From Betaproteobacteria bacterium (GTDB taxonomy: Bacteria; Pseudomonadota; Gammaproteobacteria; Burkholderiales; Casimicrobiaceae): DNA of 64,000 bases. The position numbers were made by a program, and so were the translations under genes. The notes beneath the pieces are model-generated. The model had not been told where the DNA came from, ran no database searches, and was given only the letters and a program-made list of their open reading frames with translations. This document shows, piece after piece, positions 8,659 to 18,365 of this stretch. The DNA is taken from contig JADKKQ010000004.1 of NCBI GenBank assembly GCA_016720425.1, forward strand, positions 248,001 to 312,000, in the 5' to 3' direction. Every line of letters starts with the position of its first letter. Position 1 is the stretch's first letter.

Positions 8659-8981
8659 TTCCCCAGCTCTCGCCGGCCGATCTCGTGCACTGGCGCGCCG
8701 ATCCGACGCGCCCGGCGCCGCTGCTGGTCGACGTCCGCGAGCCCTGGGAGTTCGACGTCTGTCACATCGCCGGTTCGCTGCACGTCCCGCTGGGCCAGCT
8801 TCCCGCCCAGATCGAGGGCTTGCCCCGGAACCGGCCGCTGGTGCTGGTCTGCCATCACGGCCACCGGAGCCTTCACGCCGCCAACTGGCTGCAGCGCATG
8901 GGATTCGCCGACGTGCACAACCTGCGCGGCGGCGTCGCCGCCTGGGCGACCGAAGTCGACCCCGGCATGCCTGTTTACTGA
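8655..8981 (+). CDS. Rhodanese-like sulfurtransferase
   Basis: Single-domain rhodanese, 108 residues. It has PLLVDVREPWEFDVCHIAGSLHVPLGQL and the active-site loop LVCHHGHRSL, with the catalytic Cys at about residue 60 followed by a six-residue loop. That suits sulfur (persulfide) transfer. The GGVAAW motif near the C-terminus is also family-typical. I chose TTG at 8655, which overlaps the preceding gene's stop as TTGA and keeps the usual leading QLSPADL. A GTG at 8685 is the alternative. Overlap suggests translational coupling with the methyltransferase and, next, tolC. The physiological sulfur donor and acceptor are unknown. Confidence 0.85.
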   Translation: MIPQLSPADLVHWRADPTRPAPLLVDVREPWEFDVCHIAGSLHVPLGQLPAQIEGLPRNRPLVLVCHHGHRSLHAANWLQRMGFADVHNLRGGVAAWATEVDPGMPVY

Positions 8982-9110
8982 ACTACCGACCGCCGTGACC
9001 CGACACTCGCAGGCGCCGGTCGATCGATGGTCCCTGTTGCCGCGCCGGGCGTCGCTGCCCGACGGCCCCGACCGCGCGCTGCGCCGCGCCCTCAACGGAA
9101 TGCCTGGAAC

Positions 9111-10451
9111 ATGAACCTGCGTCTTCTCGCCCTCGTCCTCCCCGTCGCCCTCTGCCTCGTCTCCGGCGGCCGATCCGCCGCCGCCGAGGACCTGATGCAG
9201 ATCTACCGCGAGGCCCAGCTCAACGACCCGGCGATCGCCGCGGCGAAGGCGCAGTGGCTCGCCACGCAGGAGCGGATGCCGCAGGCGAAGGCGGGCCTGC
9301 TGCCCAGCGCGTCGCTGACCGGCGGCGTCAACGCCAACAACTACGACGCCACGATCAAGAGCGAACCGGCGGTCGACGTGTCGCGCAGCTACAACCAGTA
9401 CAACGCGACCATCTCGGCGTCGCAGCCGCTCTTCCGCTGGCAGAACAAGATCGCCTACGACCAGGCGAAGGAAGTCGTCGCCCAGGCCGAGTACGTGCTG
9501 GGGACCGCGCAGCAGGATCTCATCCTGAAGGTCGCCGTCGCCTACTTCGACGTCCTGCTGGCCGAGTTCAACATCGAGCTGGCCGAAGCGCAGAAGGCGG
9601 CGACGTCGGAGCAGCTGGCGTTGGCGAAGCGCAACTTCGAAGTCGGGGTCGCGACCATCATCGACACCAACGAGGCGCAGGCGAAGTTCGACCAGATCGT
9701 GGCCGCCGAGATCTCCGCCCGCAACGACTACGACAACAAGCTGACGGCGCTGCGCGCGATCATCGGTCGCTTTCCGAAGGACCTGAAGAAGGTCGGCCCG
9801 GGGTTCGTGCCCAAGCCGCCGGAGCCGAACACGCTGGACTACTGGGTGGACCGGGCGACCAGTGACAACCTCAACGTCCGCATCGCGCAGATCAACCACG
9901 ACATCGCCGCGCTGGAAGTCGAGCGCGCCAAGGCCGGGCACTACCCCACGCTCGATCTCGTCGGCAGCTACGGCGCGCAGGGCTCGAGCGCGGCGGTGAA
10001 CACGAGCGTGGCCAGCGATTCGCGCAGCGGCCTCATCGGGTTGCAGCTCGCGGTCCCGATCTACCAGGGCGGGGCCATCGAGTCGCGCGTCCGCGAGGCG
10101 GTCGCGTTGAAGGAGAAGACGCGCCAGGACCTCGAGAGCGCCCGCCGGGCGGCGCTGTTCAACGCCCAGAACGGCTTCTCGGGCGTCAACAGCGCCGTCG
10201 CGTCGGTGCGCGCGTTCGAGCAGGCGCTGGTCTCGGCGCAGACCGCCTACGACTCGAACAAGCTCGGGCTGGAAGTCGGCGTGCGGACCAATCTCGACGT
10301 GCTCAACGTCCAGCAGGCCGTCTATTCGACGCGGCGTGACGTCGCGCAGGCGTATTTCAACTACCTGACCGGCTACCTGCGGCTCAAGGCGGCGACCGGG
10401 TCGCTGTCCGAGACCGATCTCGAGGACATCAACCGCCAGCTGAAGGGCTGA
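9111..10451 (+). CDS. tolC: TolC family outer membrane efflux protein
   Basis: Outer-membrane channel protein, 446 residues, close to TolC length. Signal peptide MNLRLLALVLPVALCLVSGGRSAAA is followed by EDLMQIYREAQLNDP, the usual start of the mature TolC repeat. Two outer-membrane-efflux repeats are visible. The first includes YNATISASQPLFRWQNKIAYDQA and the coil VGVATIIDTNEAQAKFD; the second includes LQLAVPIYQGGAIESRVREA and LEVGVRTNLDVLNVQQAVY. The equivalent positions of the two coils show the duplicated design. It likely serves the RND adaptor/pump upstream and possibly type I export. The start is the ATG at 9111, immediately before the signal peptide; an earlier in-frame ATG at 9027 would bury the signal. 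Confidence 0.92.
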   Translation: MNLRLLALVLPVALCLVSGGRSAAAEDLMQIYREAQLNDPAIAAAKAQWLATQERMPQAKAGLLPSASLTGGVNANNYDATIKSEPAVDVSRSYNQYNATISASQPLFRWQNKIAYDQAKEVVAQAEYVLGTAQQDLILKVAVAYFDVLLAEFNIELAEAQKAATSEQLALAKRNFEVGVATIIDTNEAQAKFDQIVAAEISARNDYDNKLTALRAIIGRFPKDLKKVGPGFVPKPPEPNTLDYWVDRATSDNLNVRIAQINHDIAALEVERAKAGHYPTLDLVGSYGAQGSSAAVNTSVASDSRSGLIGLQLAVPIYQGGAIESRVREAVALKEKTRQDLESARRAALFNAQNGFSGVNSAVASVRAFEQALVSAQTAYDSNKLGLEVGVRTNLDVLNVQQAVYSTRRDVAQAYFNYLTGYLRLKAATGSLSETDLEDINRQLKG

Positions 10452-10475
10452 CCGGGTACCGCGGCGCCGCGCGGC

Positions 10476-11786
10476 TCAGCCTTCCGCGTCGCCTGTCGGC
10501 GCGCCGGGCTGGCGGCGGTGTGCGAGCGCGGCGGAGATTTGCGGCTCGAGCCAGGACCACAGCCGATCGAGTGCGCCCCGGTGGGCGGCGTGAAAGGCGA
10601 GCGCCGCCGCGCCGAGCGCGGCCCGCCGCCCGGCGTCCGCGAGCAGCCGCCCGACTTCCGCGACGAGCTCGTCGGGACCGGCGACCTCGATCGCGGCCCC
10701 CGCCGCCTTCGCGGTCGCGGTGGCTTCGGCAAAGTTGAACATGTGCGGTCCGACCAGCGTCGGCTTGCCGACGGCGATGGGCTCGATCAGGTTCTGCCCG
10801 CCGAGGGGCAGCAGGCTGCCGCCGATGAACACGACGTCGGCCGCGGCGCAGTAGGCCATCATCTCGCCCATCGAGTCGCCGAGCACGACGGCGACGTCGG
10901 GCGGCACCGGGCGGCCGGCGCTGCGCCGGACGTGCGCGATCCCGCGCGCGCGCAGCAGCTCGGCCACGGCGTCGAAGCGCTGCGGGTGACGCGGGACGAT
11001 GACGGTCAGCGTGCCCGGCGGCAGCGCGCCGCGCGCGACGGCGTCGACGATCAGCGCCTCCTCGCCGTCGCGCGTCGACCCCGCCATCCAGACCGGTCGC
11101 TCCGCGCCGAACTGCGCCCGCAGCGCGCGCCCCAGCGCCAGCGCGGCCGCGGACGGGTCGATGTCGAACTTGATGTTGCCGGTCACGACCGGCGTCGGCG
11201 CGCCCAGCGCCCGCAGGCGGCCGGCGTCGGCCTCGGCCTGCGCCGCCACGCCCGCCAGCGCGCCCAGCGCGGCGCGGGCCAGCGAGGGCACCCGCGCGTA
11301 GCCGCGCGCCGAGCGGGCGGACAGCCGGGCGTTGACGAGCAGCACGGGGATGTCGGCGGCGCGCGCGGCGCCGAGCAGGTTCGGCCACAGCTCGGTCTCG
11401 AGGATCAGCCCGGCGGAAGGCCGGAAATGGGCGAGGAAGCGCCGCGCGGCGAAGGGCGCGTCGTAGGGCAGCCACGCCTGCCGGATCGTGTCGCCGAAGA
11501 GTTCGCGGCCGGCCGCCCGCCCGGTCGCCGTCATGTGGGTGAGCAGCACCGTGGCCTCCGGAAACGCGACCCGCAGGCGCTCGATCAGCGGCGCGGCGGC
11601 GCGGGTCTCGCCCAGCGACACGGCGTGCACCCAGAGCACCGGCGGGCGCGGCGCAAAGGCGTAGCGGCCGTAGCGCTCGCCGATTTGCGCGCGATAGCCC
11701 GGCTCCCGGCGCCCGCGCCACCAGAGGCGCAACGGCAGCAGGGGCAGCGCCAGGTACCACAGCAGGTCGTAGACGAGCCGCAGCAT
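10476..11786 (-). CDS. waaA: 3-deoxy-D-manno-octulosonic acid transferase
   Basis: Transfers Kdo from CMP-Kdo to lipid IVA, the first core step of lipopolysaccharide assembly, on the cytoplasmic face of the inner membrane. The 436-residue protein has an N-terminal membrane anchor LVYDLLWYLALPLLPLRL. Next comes VLWVHAVSLGETRAAAPLIE with the conserved catalytic Glu (about residue 60), then TGNIKFD near residue 212. The C-terminal Rossmann half has GGSLLPLGGQNLIEPIAVGKP near residue 325. It lies 21 bases downstream of waaC on the same strand and converges with tolC. Confidence 0.92.
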   Translation of the reverse strand: MLRLVYDLLWYLALPLLPLRLWWRGRREPGYRAQIGERYGRYAFAPRPPVLWVHAVSLGETRAAAPLIERLRVAFPEATVLLTHMTATGRAAGRELFGDTIRQAWLPYDAPFAARRFLAHFRPSAGLILETELWPNLLGAARAADIPVLLVNARLSARSARGYARVPSLARAALGALAGVAAQAEADAGRLRALGAPTPVVTGNIKFDIDPSAAALALGRALRAQFGAERPVWMAGSTRDGEEALIVDAVARGALPPGTLTVIVPRHPQRFDAVAELLRARGIAHVRRSAGRPVPPDVAVVLGDSMGEMMAYCAAADVVFIGGSLLPLGGQNLIEPIAVGKPTLVGPHMFNFAEATATAKAAGAAIEVAGPDELVAEVGRLLADAGRRAALGAAALAFHAAHRGALDRLWSWLEPQISAALAHRRQPGAPTGDAEG

Positions 11787-11807
11787 CGCGATTGGCGTCC
11801 CAGCCTT

Positions 11808-12782
11808 TCAGCAGCGGGGTGACTGTCGCAGCAGCGCGCCGGCCGCGGCCCAGGCGTCCGCGGGATCGGGTGCCTGGCCGGCCCGGCCGAGGTCGCGCGC
11901 GAGCGGGCTCGCCCGCTCGACGCCGGCCTGCGCCGGGTCGGTCGCGACGAACAGCGCGACCGTGGGCGTGCCCAGCGCAGCGGCGAGATGGACGAGGCCG
12001 GTGTCGACGCCGACGACGACCTCGGCGCCGCGCAGCAGCCCCGCCAGCGCGGGCAGGCCCGATCGCGGCAGGACGCGCGCGGTCGCCACGCCCGCGGCGA
12101 TGCGCTCGCTGCGGACCCGCTCGGCTTCGCTGCCCCAGGGCAGCAGCGCTTCGATCCCCGTCTGCCCGAGCTGCGTCGCCAGCGTGCGCCAGTGGGCTTC
12201 GGGCCACAGCTTGTCGTCGCGGCTCGTCCCGTGCACCAGCAGCGCATAGGGGCCCGCGGGGGCCAGTCCGCGCTCGGGCAGCGGGGGAACCAGCCCGAAG
12301 CGCGGCGGGCCGTCGACCGTGTAGCCCAGCGCCGCGCCGACCAGCTGCCGGCAGCGGTCCTGGAAGTGCTGCCGGCGCGGGACCGGATGGCGGACGTCGT
12401 GCCACAGCGCCGCCAGCGGTTCGCGCGCGCCGCGCACGCCGGGCCCGTGGCTGGGCCCGCACGCCATCGCCGCCAGCAGCGAGCCCTTGATCTGCTCCTG
12501 CAGGTCGATCACCGCCGCGTAGCGCTCGCGGCGCAGGTCGGCGCGGAAGGCCGCGAACTCGCGCCACGCGGCCGCGGCGAGCAGCTGTCGGCGCCAGCGG
12601 CGCAACGCCACGGGAATCGTGCGCCGCACGCCGGGATGCAGGCCGACGAGCGGCACGAAGGCTTCCTCGGCGACCCAGTCGAGCGCGAGTTCGGGCCGGT
12701 TCGCCCTCACGTCGGCGACCACGGCCAGCGCGTGCACGACGTCACCCAGCGACGAGGGCCGGATCACCAGGATCGCGGTCAT
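11808..12782 (-). CDS. waaC: Lipopolysaccharide heptosyltransferase I
   Basis: Glycosyltransferase family 9 enzyme that adds the first L-glycero-D-manno-heptose to Kdo in the LPS inner core. The 324-residue protein begins ILVIRPSSLGDVVHALAVVADV, the WaaC hallmark. It contains YALLVHGTSRDDKLWPEAHW near residue 175 and the C-terminal nucleotide-sugar region VVVGVDTGLVHLAAALGTPTVALF near residue 250. That region carries the family's conserved acidic/His site (DTGLVH). It is transcribed with waaA and is divergent from the glycosyltransferase at 12894; a shared 111-base gap holds both promoters, of which I see no strong match. Confidence 0.92.
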   Translation of the reverse strand: MTAILVIRPSSLGDVVHALAVVADVRANRPELALDWVAEEAFVPLVGLHPGVRRTIPVALRRWRRQLLAAAAWREFAAFRADLRRERYAAVIDLQEQIKGSLLAAMACGPSHGPGVRGAREPLAALWHDVRHPVPRRQHFQDRCRQLVGAALGYTVDGPPRFGLVPPLPERGLAPAGPYALLVHGTSRDDKLWPEAHWRTLATQLGQTGIEALLPWGSEAERVRSERIAAGVATARVLPRSGLPALAGLLRGAEVVVGVDTGLVHLAAALGTPTVALFVATDPAQAGVERASPLARDLGRAGQAPDPADAWAAAGALLRQSPRC

Positions 12783-12893
12783 CGGCTCGTCGCGCCGGCC
12801 GTTCGCCGGGCGGGGGCCGCGGACCGGGAAAACCCGTAGAATGCGCGCTGTTCAACCGCGCGCGGAGCCTCGGGTCCCGCGAAGTTCGGGCGC

Positions 12894-13661
12894 ATGTCCG
12901 CACCGCTCCCCATTAGCCTCTGTGTGATCACGCGCGATGCCGCGGCGCAGCTCGACGCCTGCCTGGCCTCCGCCGCGTTCGCCGACGAGCAGGTCGTCGT
13001 CGATTCGGGCAGCGCCGATGATACCGTGGAAATCGCCCGGCGCCGCGGCGCGCGGGTGATCGAGCAGCGCTGGCTCGGCTACGGGGCGCAGAAGAACTTC
13101 GCGGTCGCCCAGGCGACGCACGACTGGGTGCTCTGCCTCGACGCCGACGAGCGGCTGTCGCCGGAACTCGCGGACTCGATTCGCGCCGCGATGGCGGGCC
13201 CGCCGGCCGCGACCGCGTTCAGGGCGGCGCGCCGCAATCGCTTCCTCGGCCGCTGGCTGCGCCACGGCGAAGGCTACCCGGACTGGAACCTGCGCCTCTT
13301 CGATCGCCGCCACGCGCGCTGGACCGAGGACCCGGTGCACGAGCACGTCGTCGCCGACGGCAAGGTCGCGAGGCTCGCCGGCGACCTGCTGCACGAGTCG
13401 GCGGAGTCGCTGGAGGACTACCTCGCGAAGCAGAACCGCTACACGACGCTGCAGGCGCAGGCGATGCACGCGCGCGGCGAGCGCGCCACGGCGGCGCGGA
13501 TCGTGCTGGCGCCGCTGCTGCGCTTCATCCGCCTCTACTTCCTGCGCCTGGGTTTCCTGGACGGGACGGCGGGATTCGTGCACGTCGCGATCGGCTGCGG
13601 CAACAGCATGCTGAAGTACGCGAAGCTGCGCGCGCTGCACGCGGCGCGCAACGGGGAGTGA
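12894..13661 (+). CDS. Family 2 glycosyltransferase, LPS core type (WaaE/KdtX-like)
   Basis: GT-A fold glycosyltransferase, 255 residues, of the group that modifies the LPS inner core. It has ISLCVITRDAAAQLDACLAS at the N-terminus. Next is VVVDSGSADDTVEIARRRGARV, then WLGYGAQKNFAVAQATHDWVL, then LDADERLSPEL, whose DAD is the metal/nucleotide-binding DxD site. The C-terminal part has LEDYLAKQNRYTT and a hydrophobic stretch near residue 205. It overlaps the next gene's region closely (stop at 13661, ATG at 13664). Its position opposite waaC and waaA supports a core-LPS role, probably addition of a hexose to heptose I. Confidence 0.87.
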   Translation: MSAPLPISLCVITRDAAAQLDACLASAAFADEQVVVDSGSADDTVEIARRRGARVIEQRWLGYGAQKNFAVAQATHDWVLCLDADERLSPELADSIRAAMAGPPAATAFRAARRNRFLGRWLRHGEGYPDWNLRLFDRRHARWTEDPVHEHVVADGKVARLAGDLLHESAESLEDYLAKQNRYTTLQAQAMHARGERATAARIVLAPLLRFIRLYFLRLGFLDGTAGFVHVAIGCGNSMLKYAKLRALHAARNGE

Positions 13662-13663
13662 AC

Positions 13664-14629
13664 ATGCGGGTACTGGTGACCGGGGTGGCCGGCTTCATCG
13701 GCATGCACGTGGCGGAGCGGCTGCTCGGCGACGGCATTGCGGTGCACGGCGTCGACAACTTCGACCCCTACTACGACGTCGCGCTGAAGGAGGCCCGCCT
13801 CGCGCGCCTCGCGGGACGCGACGGATTCGCCTTCGAGCGACTCGATCTCGCCGACGAGGCGCGCACGGCGCAGTGCTTCCGCGAGGGCGGCTTCACCCAC
13901 GTCGTCCATCTCGCCGCGCAGCCCGGGGTCCGCTATTCGCTGGTGAATCCCGGCGCGTATCTGCGCAACAACGTGACGGCGTTCGGGAACGTGCTCGAGG
14001 GCTGTCGCCACGGGGCGGTCGCGCATCTCGCCTACGCGTCGAGCTCCAGCGTCTACGGGGCGAACCACACGCTGCCGTTCTCCGAGGACCAGAGCGTCGA
14101 CCACCCGGTCAGCCTGTACGCGGCGACCAAGAAGGCCGACGAGCTGATGGCGCACTGCTACAGCCACCTGTACGCCCTGCCGACGACCGGACTGCGGTTC
14201 TTCACCGTCTACGGACCCTGGGGTCGCCCGGACATGGCGCCGATGCTGTTCACCCGCGCGATCCTCGCCGGCGAGGCGATCCGGGTGTTCAATCACGGCC
14301 GGATGCGCCGCGACTTCACCTACGTCGACGACATCGTCGAGGGCGTGGTGCAGGTCCTGCGGCGCCCGCCGGCGTCGTCGGGCGTGCCGTACGCGGTCTA
14401 CAACATCGGCAACCACCAGGCAGTCGAGCTCGAGGAGTTCATCGCCACTCTCGAGCGCCTGCTGGGCCGGACCGCCGTCAAGGTCTACCAGCCGATGCAG
14501 GACGGCGACGTGCCGGCCACCTACGCGTCGATCGAGCGGCTGCAGGCGCTGACCGGCTTCGCGCCGCACACGCCGCTGGCCGACGGCCTGGCGCGCTTCG
14601 TCGGCTGGTACCGGCAGTACTTCGGCTAG
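13664..14629 (+). CDS. NAD-dependent nucleotide-sugar epimerase (UDP-glucuronate 4-epimerase-like)
   Basis: Extended short-chain dehydrogenase of the sugar epimerase family, 321 residues. NAD-binding GVAGFIG sits at residues 8-14, and DNFDPYYDVALKEARL is characteristic of UDP-glucuronate/UDP-galacturonate 4-epimerases. The catalytic Ser/Thr is in YASSSSVYG, with Tyr-Lys in SLYAATKKADELMAH near residue 151, and RFFTVYGPWGRPDMA fits the same subgroup. Start ATG 13664 has CGGGGAG five bases upstream; a GTG six bases earlier overlaps the previous stop. The gene follows an LPS glycosyltransferase and precedes the rhamnose operon, so it likely supplies an acidic sugar for surface polysaccharide. 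Confidence 0.87.
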   Translation: MRVLVTGVAGFIGMHVAERLLGDGIAVHGVDNFDPYYDVALKEARLARLAGRDGFAFERLDLADEARTAQCFREGGFTHVVHLAAQPGVRYSLVNPGAYLRNNVTAFGNVLEGCRHGAVAHLAYASSSSVYGANHTLPFSEDQSVDHPVSLYAATKKADELMAHCYSHLYALPTTGLRFFTVYGPWGRPDMAPMLFTRAILAGEAIRVFNHGRMRRDFTYVDDIVEGVVQVLRRPPASSGVPYAVYNIGNHQAVELEEFIATLERLLGRTAVKVYQPMQDGDVPATYASIERLQALTGFAPHTPLADGLARFVGWYRQYFG

Positions 14630-14658
14630 GCTTCGCGCGGCGGGTCGGCGCCGGCGAA

Positions 14659-14667
14659 TGCTAAAAT
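14659..14667 (+). promoter_or_regulatory. Extended -10 promoter element before the rhamnose operon
   Basis: TGCTAAAAT (14659-14667) matches the TGnTATAAT extended -10 form with one mismatch and stands out from GC-rich surroundings 30 bases after the epimerase stop. No good -35 is present. It predicts a leader of about 115 bases containing the truncated rfbB-like 5' end. Confidence 0.4.
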
Positions 14668-14671
14668 GACG

Positions 14672-14720
14672 GCTTCCTTCCCACCGGTCCCGGCAGCAAC
14701 CATGATCCTCGTCACCGGCG
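14672..14720 (+). repeat. Imperfect direct repeat of the rfbB translation-start region
   Basis: This segment resembles 14761-14809, shifted by 89 bases. Both contain a C-rich stretch, then GCAACCATGAT, then CACCGGCGGGGCCGGT or the equivalent with few changes. Differences within the coding part fall at third codon positions (ATC/ATA, CTC/CTT, GTC/GTG), so the encoded MILVTGGAGF is identical. Confidence 0.8.
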
Positions 14721-14794
14721 GGGCCGGTTTTAGTTCCGGCGTCACGCGCTGCGCACATGAGCCTTCACTGAAGCCGTCCCCGGAGCAACCATGA
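14702..14794 (+). pseudogene. Truncated duplicate of rfbB 5' end (30-codon leader ORF)
   Basis: ATG at 14702 opens a 30-codon frame whose first ten residues, MILVTGGAGF, are identical to the start of RfbB. It then diverges to SSGVTRCAHEPSLKPSPEQP. Its TGA (14792-14794) overlaps the true rfbB ATG (14791) as ATGA, so translation of it would couple to rfbB. It may be the remnant of a deleted sugar dehydratase gene or of a partial tandem duplication. Whether the peptide is made is unknown. Confidence 0.55.
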
Positions 14795-15839
14795 TACTTG
14801 TGACCGGCGGGGCCGGCTTCATCGGCGCCAATTTTGTGCACGACTGGCTCGCGGCAGGCGACGAGCCGGCGGTGAATCTCGACAAGCTCACCTACGCCGG
14901 CAACCTCGGCAACCTCGAGGGGCTCGCCGACGATGCGCGGCACGAGTTCGTGCGCGGGGACATCGGCGACCGCGCGCTGGTCGAGTCGCTGCTCGCGCGG
15001 CACCGGCCGCGGGCGATCGTCAATTTCGCCGCCGAGAGCCACGTCGACCGCTCGATCCACGGCCCCGCCGAGTTCATCGCGACCAACGTCGTCGGCACGT
15101 TCACGCTGCTCGACGCGACGCGGGCGTGGTGGGCGCAGCTGCCGGCGCCGGAGCGCGACGCGTTCCGCTTCCTGCACGTGTCGACCGACGAGGTCTACGG
15201 TTCGCTCGGCCCCGACGATCCCGCGTTCAGCGAGACGACCCCCTACGCGCCGAACAGCCCCTACTCGGCGTCGAAGGCGGGGTCCGATCACCTGGTGCGC
15301 GCGTACCACCACACCTACGGGCTGCCGGTGCTGACGACCAACTGCTCGAACAACTACGGTCCGCGGCAGTTTCCGGAAAAGCTCATCCCGCTGATGATCG
15401 TCAACGCGCTCGCCGGCAAGCCGCTGCCGGTCTACGGCGACGGCCGGAACGTGCGCGACTGGCTCTACGTCGGCGACCACTGCACGGCGATCCGCACGGT
15501 GCTCGCCGGCGGCCGGCCGGGGGAGACCTACAACGTCGGCGGCAACGCCGAGATGAAGAACCTCGACGTCGTGCACACGCTGTGCGCGATCCTCGGCGAG
15601 CTCGTCCCCGGTCGCGACTACGCGGCGCAGATCACCTACGTGAAGGACCGCCCCGGCCACGACCGGCGCTACGCCATCGACGCGCGCAAGATCCGCCGCG
15701 AGCTCGCGTGGTCGCCGGCCGAGACCTTCGCCACCGGGATGCGCCGGACCGTGCGCTGGTACCTCGACCACGCCCGCTGGCTCGACGCGGTCACCAGCGG
15801 GGAATACCAGAAGTGGATCTCGCTCAACTACCAGGGCGC

Positions 15840-15843
<4 letters not shown>
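14791..15843 (+). CDS. rfbB: dTDP-glucose 4,6-dehydratase
   Basis: Second enzyme of dTDP-L-rhamnose synthesis; converts dTDP-glucose to dTDP-4-keto-6-deoxyglucose with bound NAD. The 350-residue protein has the cofactor motif GGAGFIGANFV at residues 7-17. It also has HVSTDEVYGSL (catalytic Thr-Asp-Glu, about residues 130-135) and YSASKAGSDHLVRAY with the catalytic Tyr-Lys (about 157 and 161). NYGPRQFPEKLIPLMI follows, as expected for this enzyme. It is first of four overlapping genes in the order B-A-C-D. Its ATG overlaps the stop of the short upstream frame, and its own TGA overlaps the rfbA ATG. Confidence 0.95.
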
Positions 15844-16724
<881 letters not shown>

Positions 16725-16728
<4 letters not shown>

Positions 16729-17267
16729 AGGTCACGCCGACGTCGATCCCCGACGTGAAGCTGGTCGAGCCGCGGGTGTTCGGCGACGACCGGGGCTTTT
16801 TCTTCGAGAGCTGGAACGCGCGCACGCTCGCGGCCGCAGGCATCGACACCGCCTTCGTGCAGGACAACCACTCGCGCTCGCGCCGCGGCGTGCTGCGCGG
16901 GCTGCACTACCAGATCGAGCGCGCGCAGGGCAAGCTGGTCCGCTGCGTGATCGGCGAGGTCTACGACGTCGCCGTCGATCTGCGCCGGTCGTCGCCGACC
17001 TTCGGCCGCCACGTCGGAATGATCCTGTCGTCGACCAACCAGCGGATGCTCTGGGTTCCGCCCGGGTTCGCGCACGGCTTCGTCGTGCTCTCCGAGACCG
17101 CCGACTTCCTGTACAAGACGACCGACTACTGGTCCGCCGAGCACGAGCGGACGCTGCTGTGGAACGACCCGGCGCTGGCCATCGACTGGCAGACCCGCGA
17201 GTCCCCGCTGCTGGCCCCGAAGGACGCCGCGGGGCGGCCGCTGGCGCTGGCCGACACCTACGCATGA
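16725..17267 (+). CDS. rfbC: dTDP-4-dehydrorhamnose 3,5-epimerase
   Basis: Third enzyme of dTDP-L-rhamnose synthesis; a cupin-fold epimerase without cofactor, 180 residues, the usual length. Conserved features are EPRVFGDDRGFFFESWN near residue 17, FVQDNHSRSRRGVLRGLHYQ with the catalytic His (about residue 60), VYDVAVDLRRSSPTFG near 80, and WVPPGFAHGFVVLSETADFLYK with the second active-site region near 115. The ATG at 16725 overlaps the repaired rfbA stop (ATGA), which itself argues that the rfbA frame ending at 16728 is the real one. A 75-base gap separates it from rfbD. Confidence 0.95.
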
Positions 17268-17342
17268 GACCCGACGTGCGACGGGCCGTCCCGAGCGCGA
17301 ATGCCGCGGCGCGCGGCACGCAGGCACTCCGGTGAGCGCCAG

Positions 17343-18254
17343 GTGACCGCGACCGATCGCCCGACCATCCTCGTCACCGGCGCCGCCGGGCAGCTCGGCT
17401 TCGAGCTCGCGCACTGGCTGGCGCCCTGCGGCGACATCGTCGCGATCGACCGCGAGGAGATCGACCTCGCCGACGCCGACGCGATCCGGCGCGCGCTGCG
17501 CGCGATGCGGCCCCGACTGATCGTCAACGCAGCCGCCTACACGGCCGTCGATCGCGCCGAGCAGGAACCCGCGCTGGCGGAGGCGATCAACGCCCGGGCG
17601 CCGGGGATCCTGGCCGAGGAAGCGGAGCGCGGCGGTGCGGCACTGATCCACTACTCGACCGACTACGTGTTCGACGGCACCGGCGACCGGCCCTATGCCG
17701 AGGACGCGCCGACGGCGCCGCTCAACGTCTACGGCGCGACCAAGCGCGCCGGCGAGCAGGCGGTCCTCGCTTCCGGCGCCGCCGCACTGGTGTTTCGCAC
17801 CAGCTGGGTCTACGGGCTGCGCGGCAGCAACTTCCTGCTGACGATGCGCCGGCTGGCGGCCGAGCGCGACGAACTGCGGATCGTCGCCGACCAGGCGGGC
17901 ACGCCGAACTGGTGCCGCGAGCTCGCGCGGGCGACGGCGCGGATCGTCGCCGAGGGCTTCCCCGCGCTCGCCGCGCGCCGCGGCCTCTATCACCTCAGCT
18001 CGACCGGCAGCACCACCTGGTTCGATTTCGCGCGCGCGATCCTCGGCGAGGGCGGCCGCGCGCGGCTGCTGCCCATTGCCACCGCCGACTATCCGACGCC
18101 CGCGCGCCGGCCCCGCTACGGCGTGCTCGACACCGGTCTTTTCGAGCGGACGTTCGGCTTTGCGCTGCCCCCCTGGCGCGAGGCGCTGCAGCGATGCCTC
18201 GCGAGCCCGGCCGAACCGTCGTCAACCGGAGACAGCGCGGCCGGACATTTGTAA
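17343..18254 (+). CDS. rfbD: dTDP-4-dehydrorhamnose reductase
   Basis: Last enzyme of dTDP-L-rhamnose synthesis; reduces dTDP-4-keto-rhamnose using NAD(P)H. The protein is about 303 residues. It shows ILVTGAAGQLGFELAHWL, then DLADADAIRRALRAMRPRLIVNAAAYTAVDRAE, then the YSTDYVFDGTG motif. The catalytic Tyr-Lys is in VYGATKRAGEQAV near residue 130, and RTSWVYGLRGSNF follows. I chose the GTG at 17343 with GGTGAG upstream. An ATG at 17301 would add 14 Arg-rich residues not expected in the family. It completes the rfbBACD set; the product feeds O-antigen or other rhamnose-containing surface glycans. Confidence 0.92.
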   Translation: MTATDRPTILVTGAAGQLGFELAHWLAPCGDIVAIDREEIDLADADAIRRALRAMRPRLIVNAAAYTAVDRAEQEPALAEAINARAPGILAEEAERGGAALIHYSTDYVFDGTGDRPYAEDAPTAPLNVYGATKRAGEQAVLASGAAALVFRTSWVYGLRGSNFLLTMRRLAAERDELRIVADQAGTPNWCRELARATARIVAEGFPALAARRGLYHLSSTGSTTWFDFARAILGEGGRARLLPIATADYPTPARRPRYGVLDTGLFERTFGFALPPWREALQRCLASPAEPSSTGDSAAGHL

Positions 18255-18365
18255 CCGGTCGTTGCGTCGGCTGAACCTTCGCCTCGCGCGTTGATCGTAC
18301 ATCCTGCCCGGAACGGTCGGTGCAGGCGTTGACGCGGGCCGTACCGCCATCGAGGAAGGGATCGG

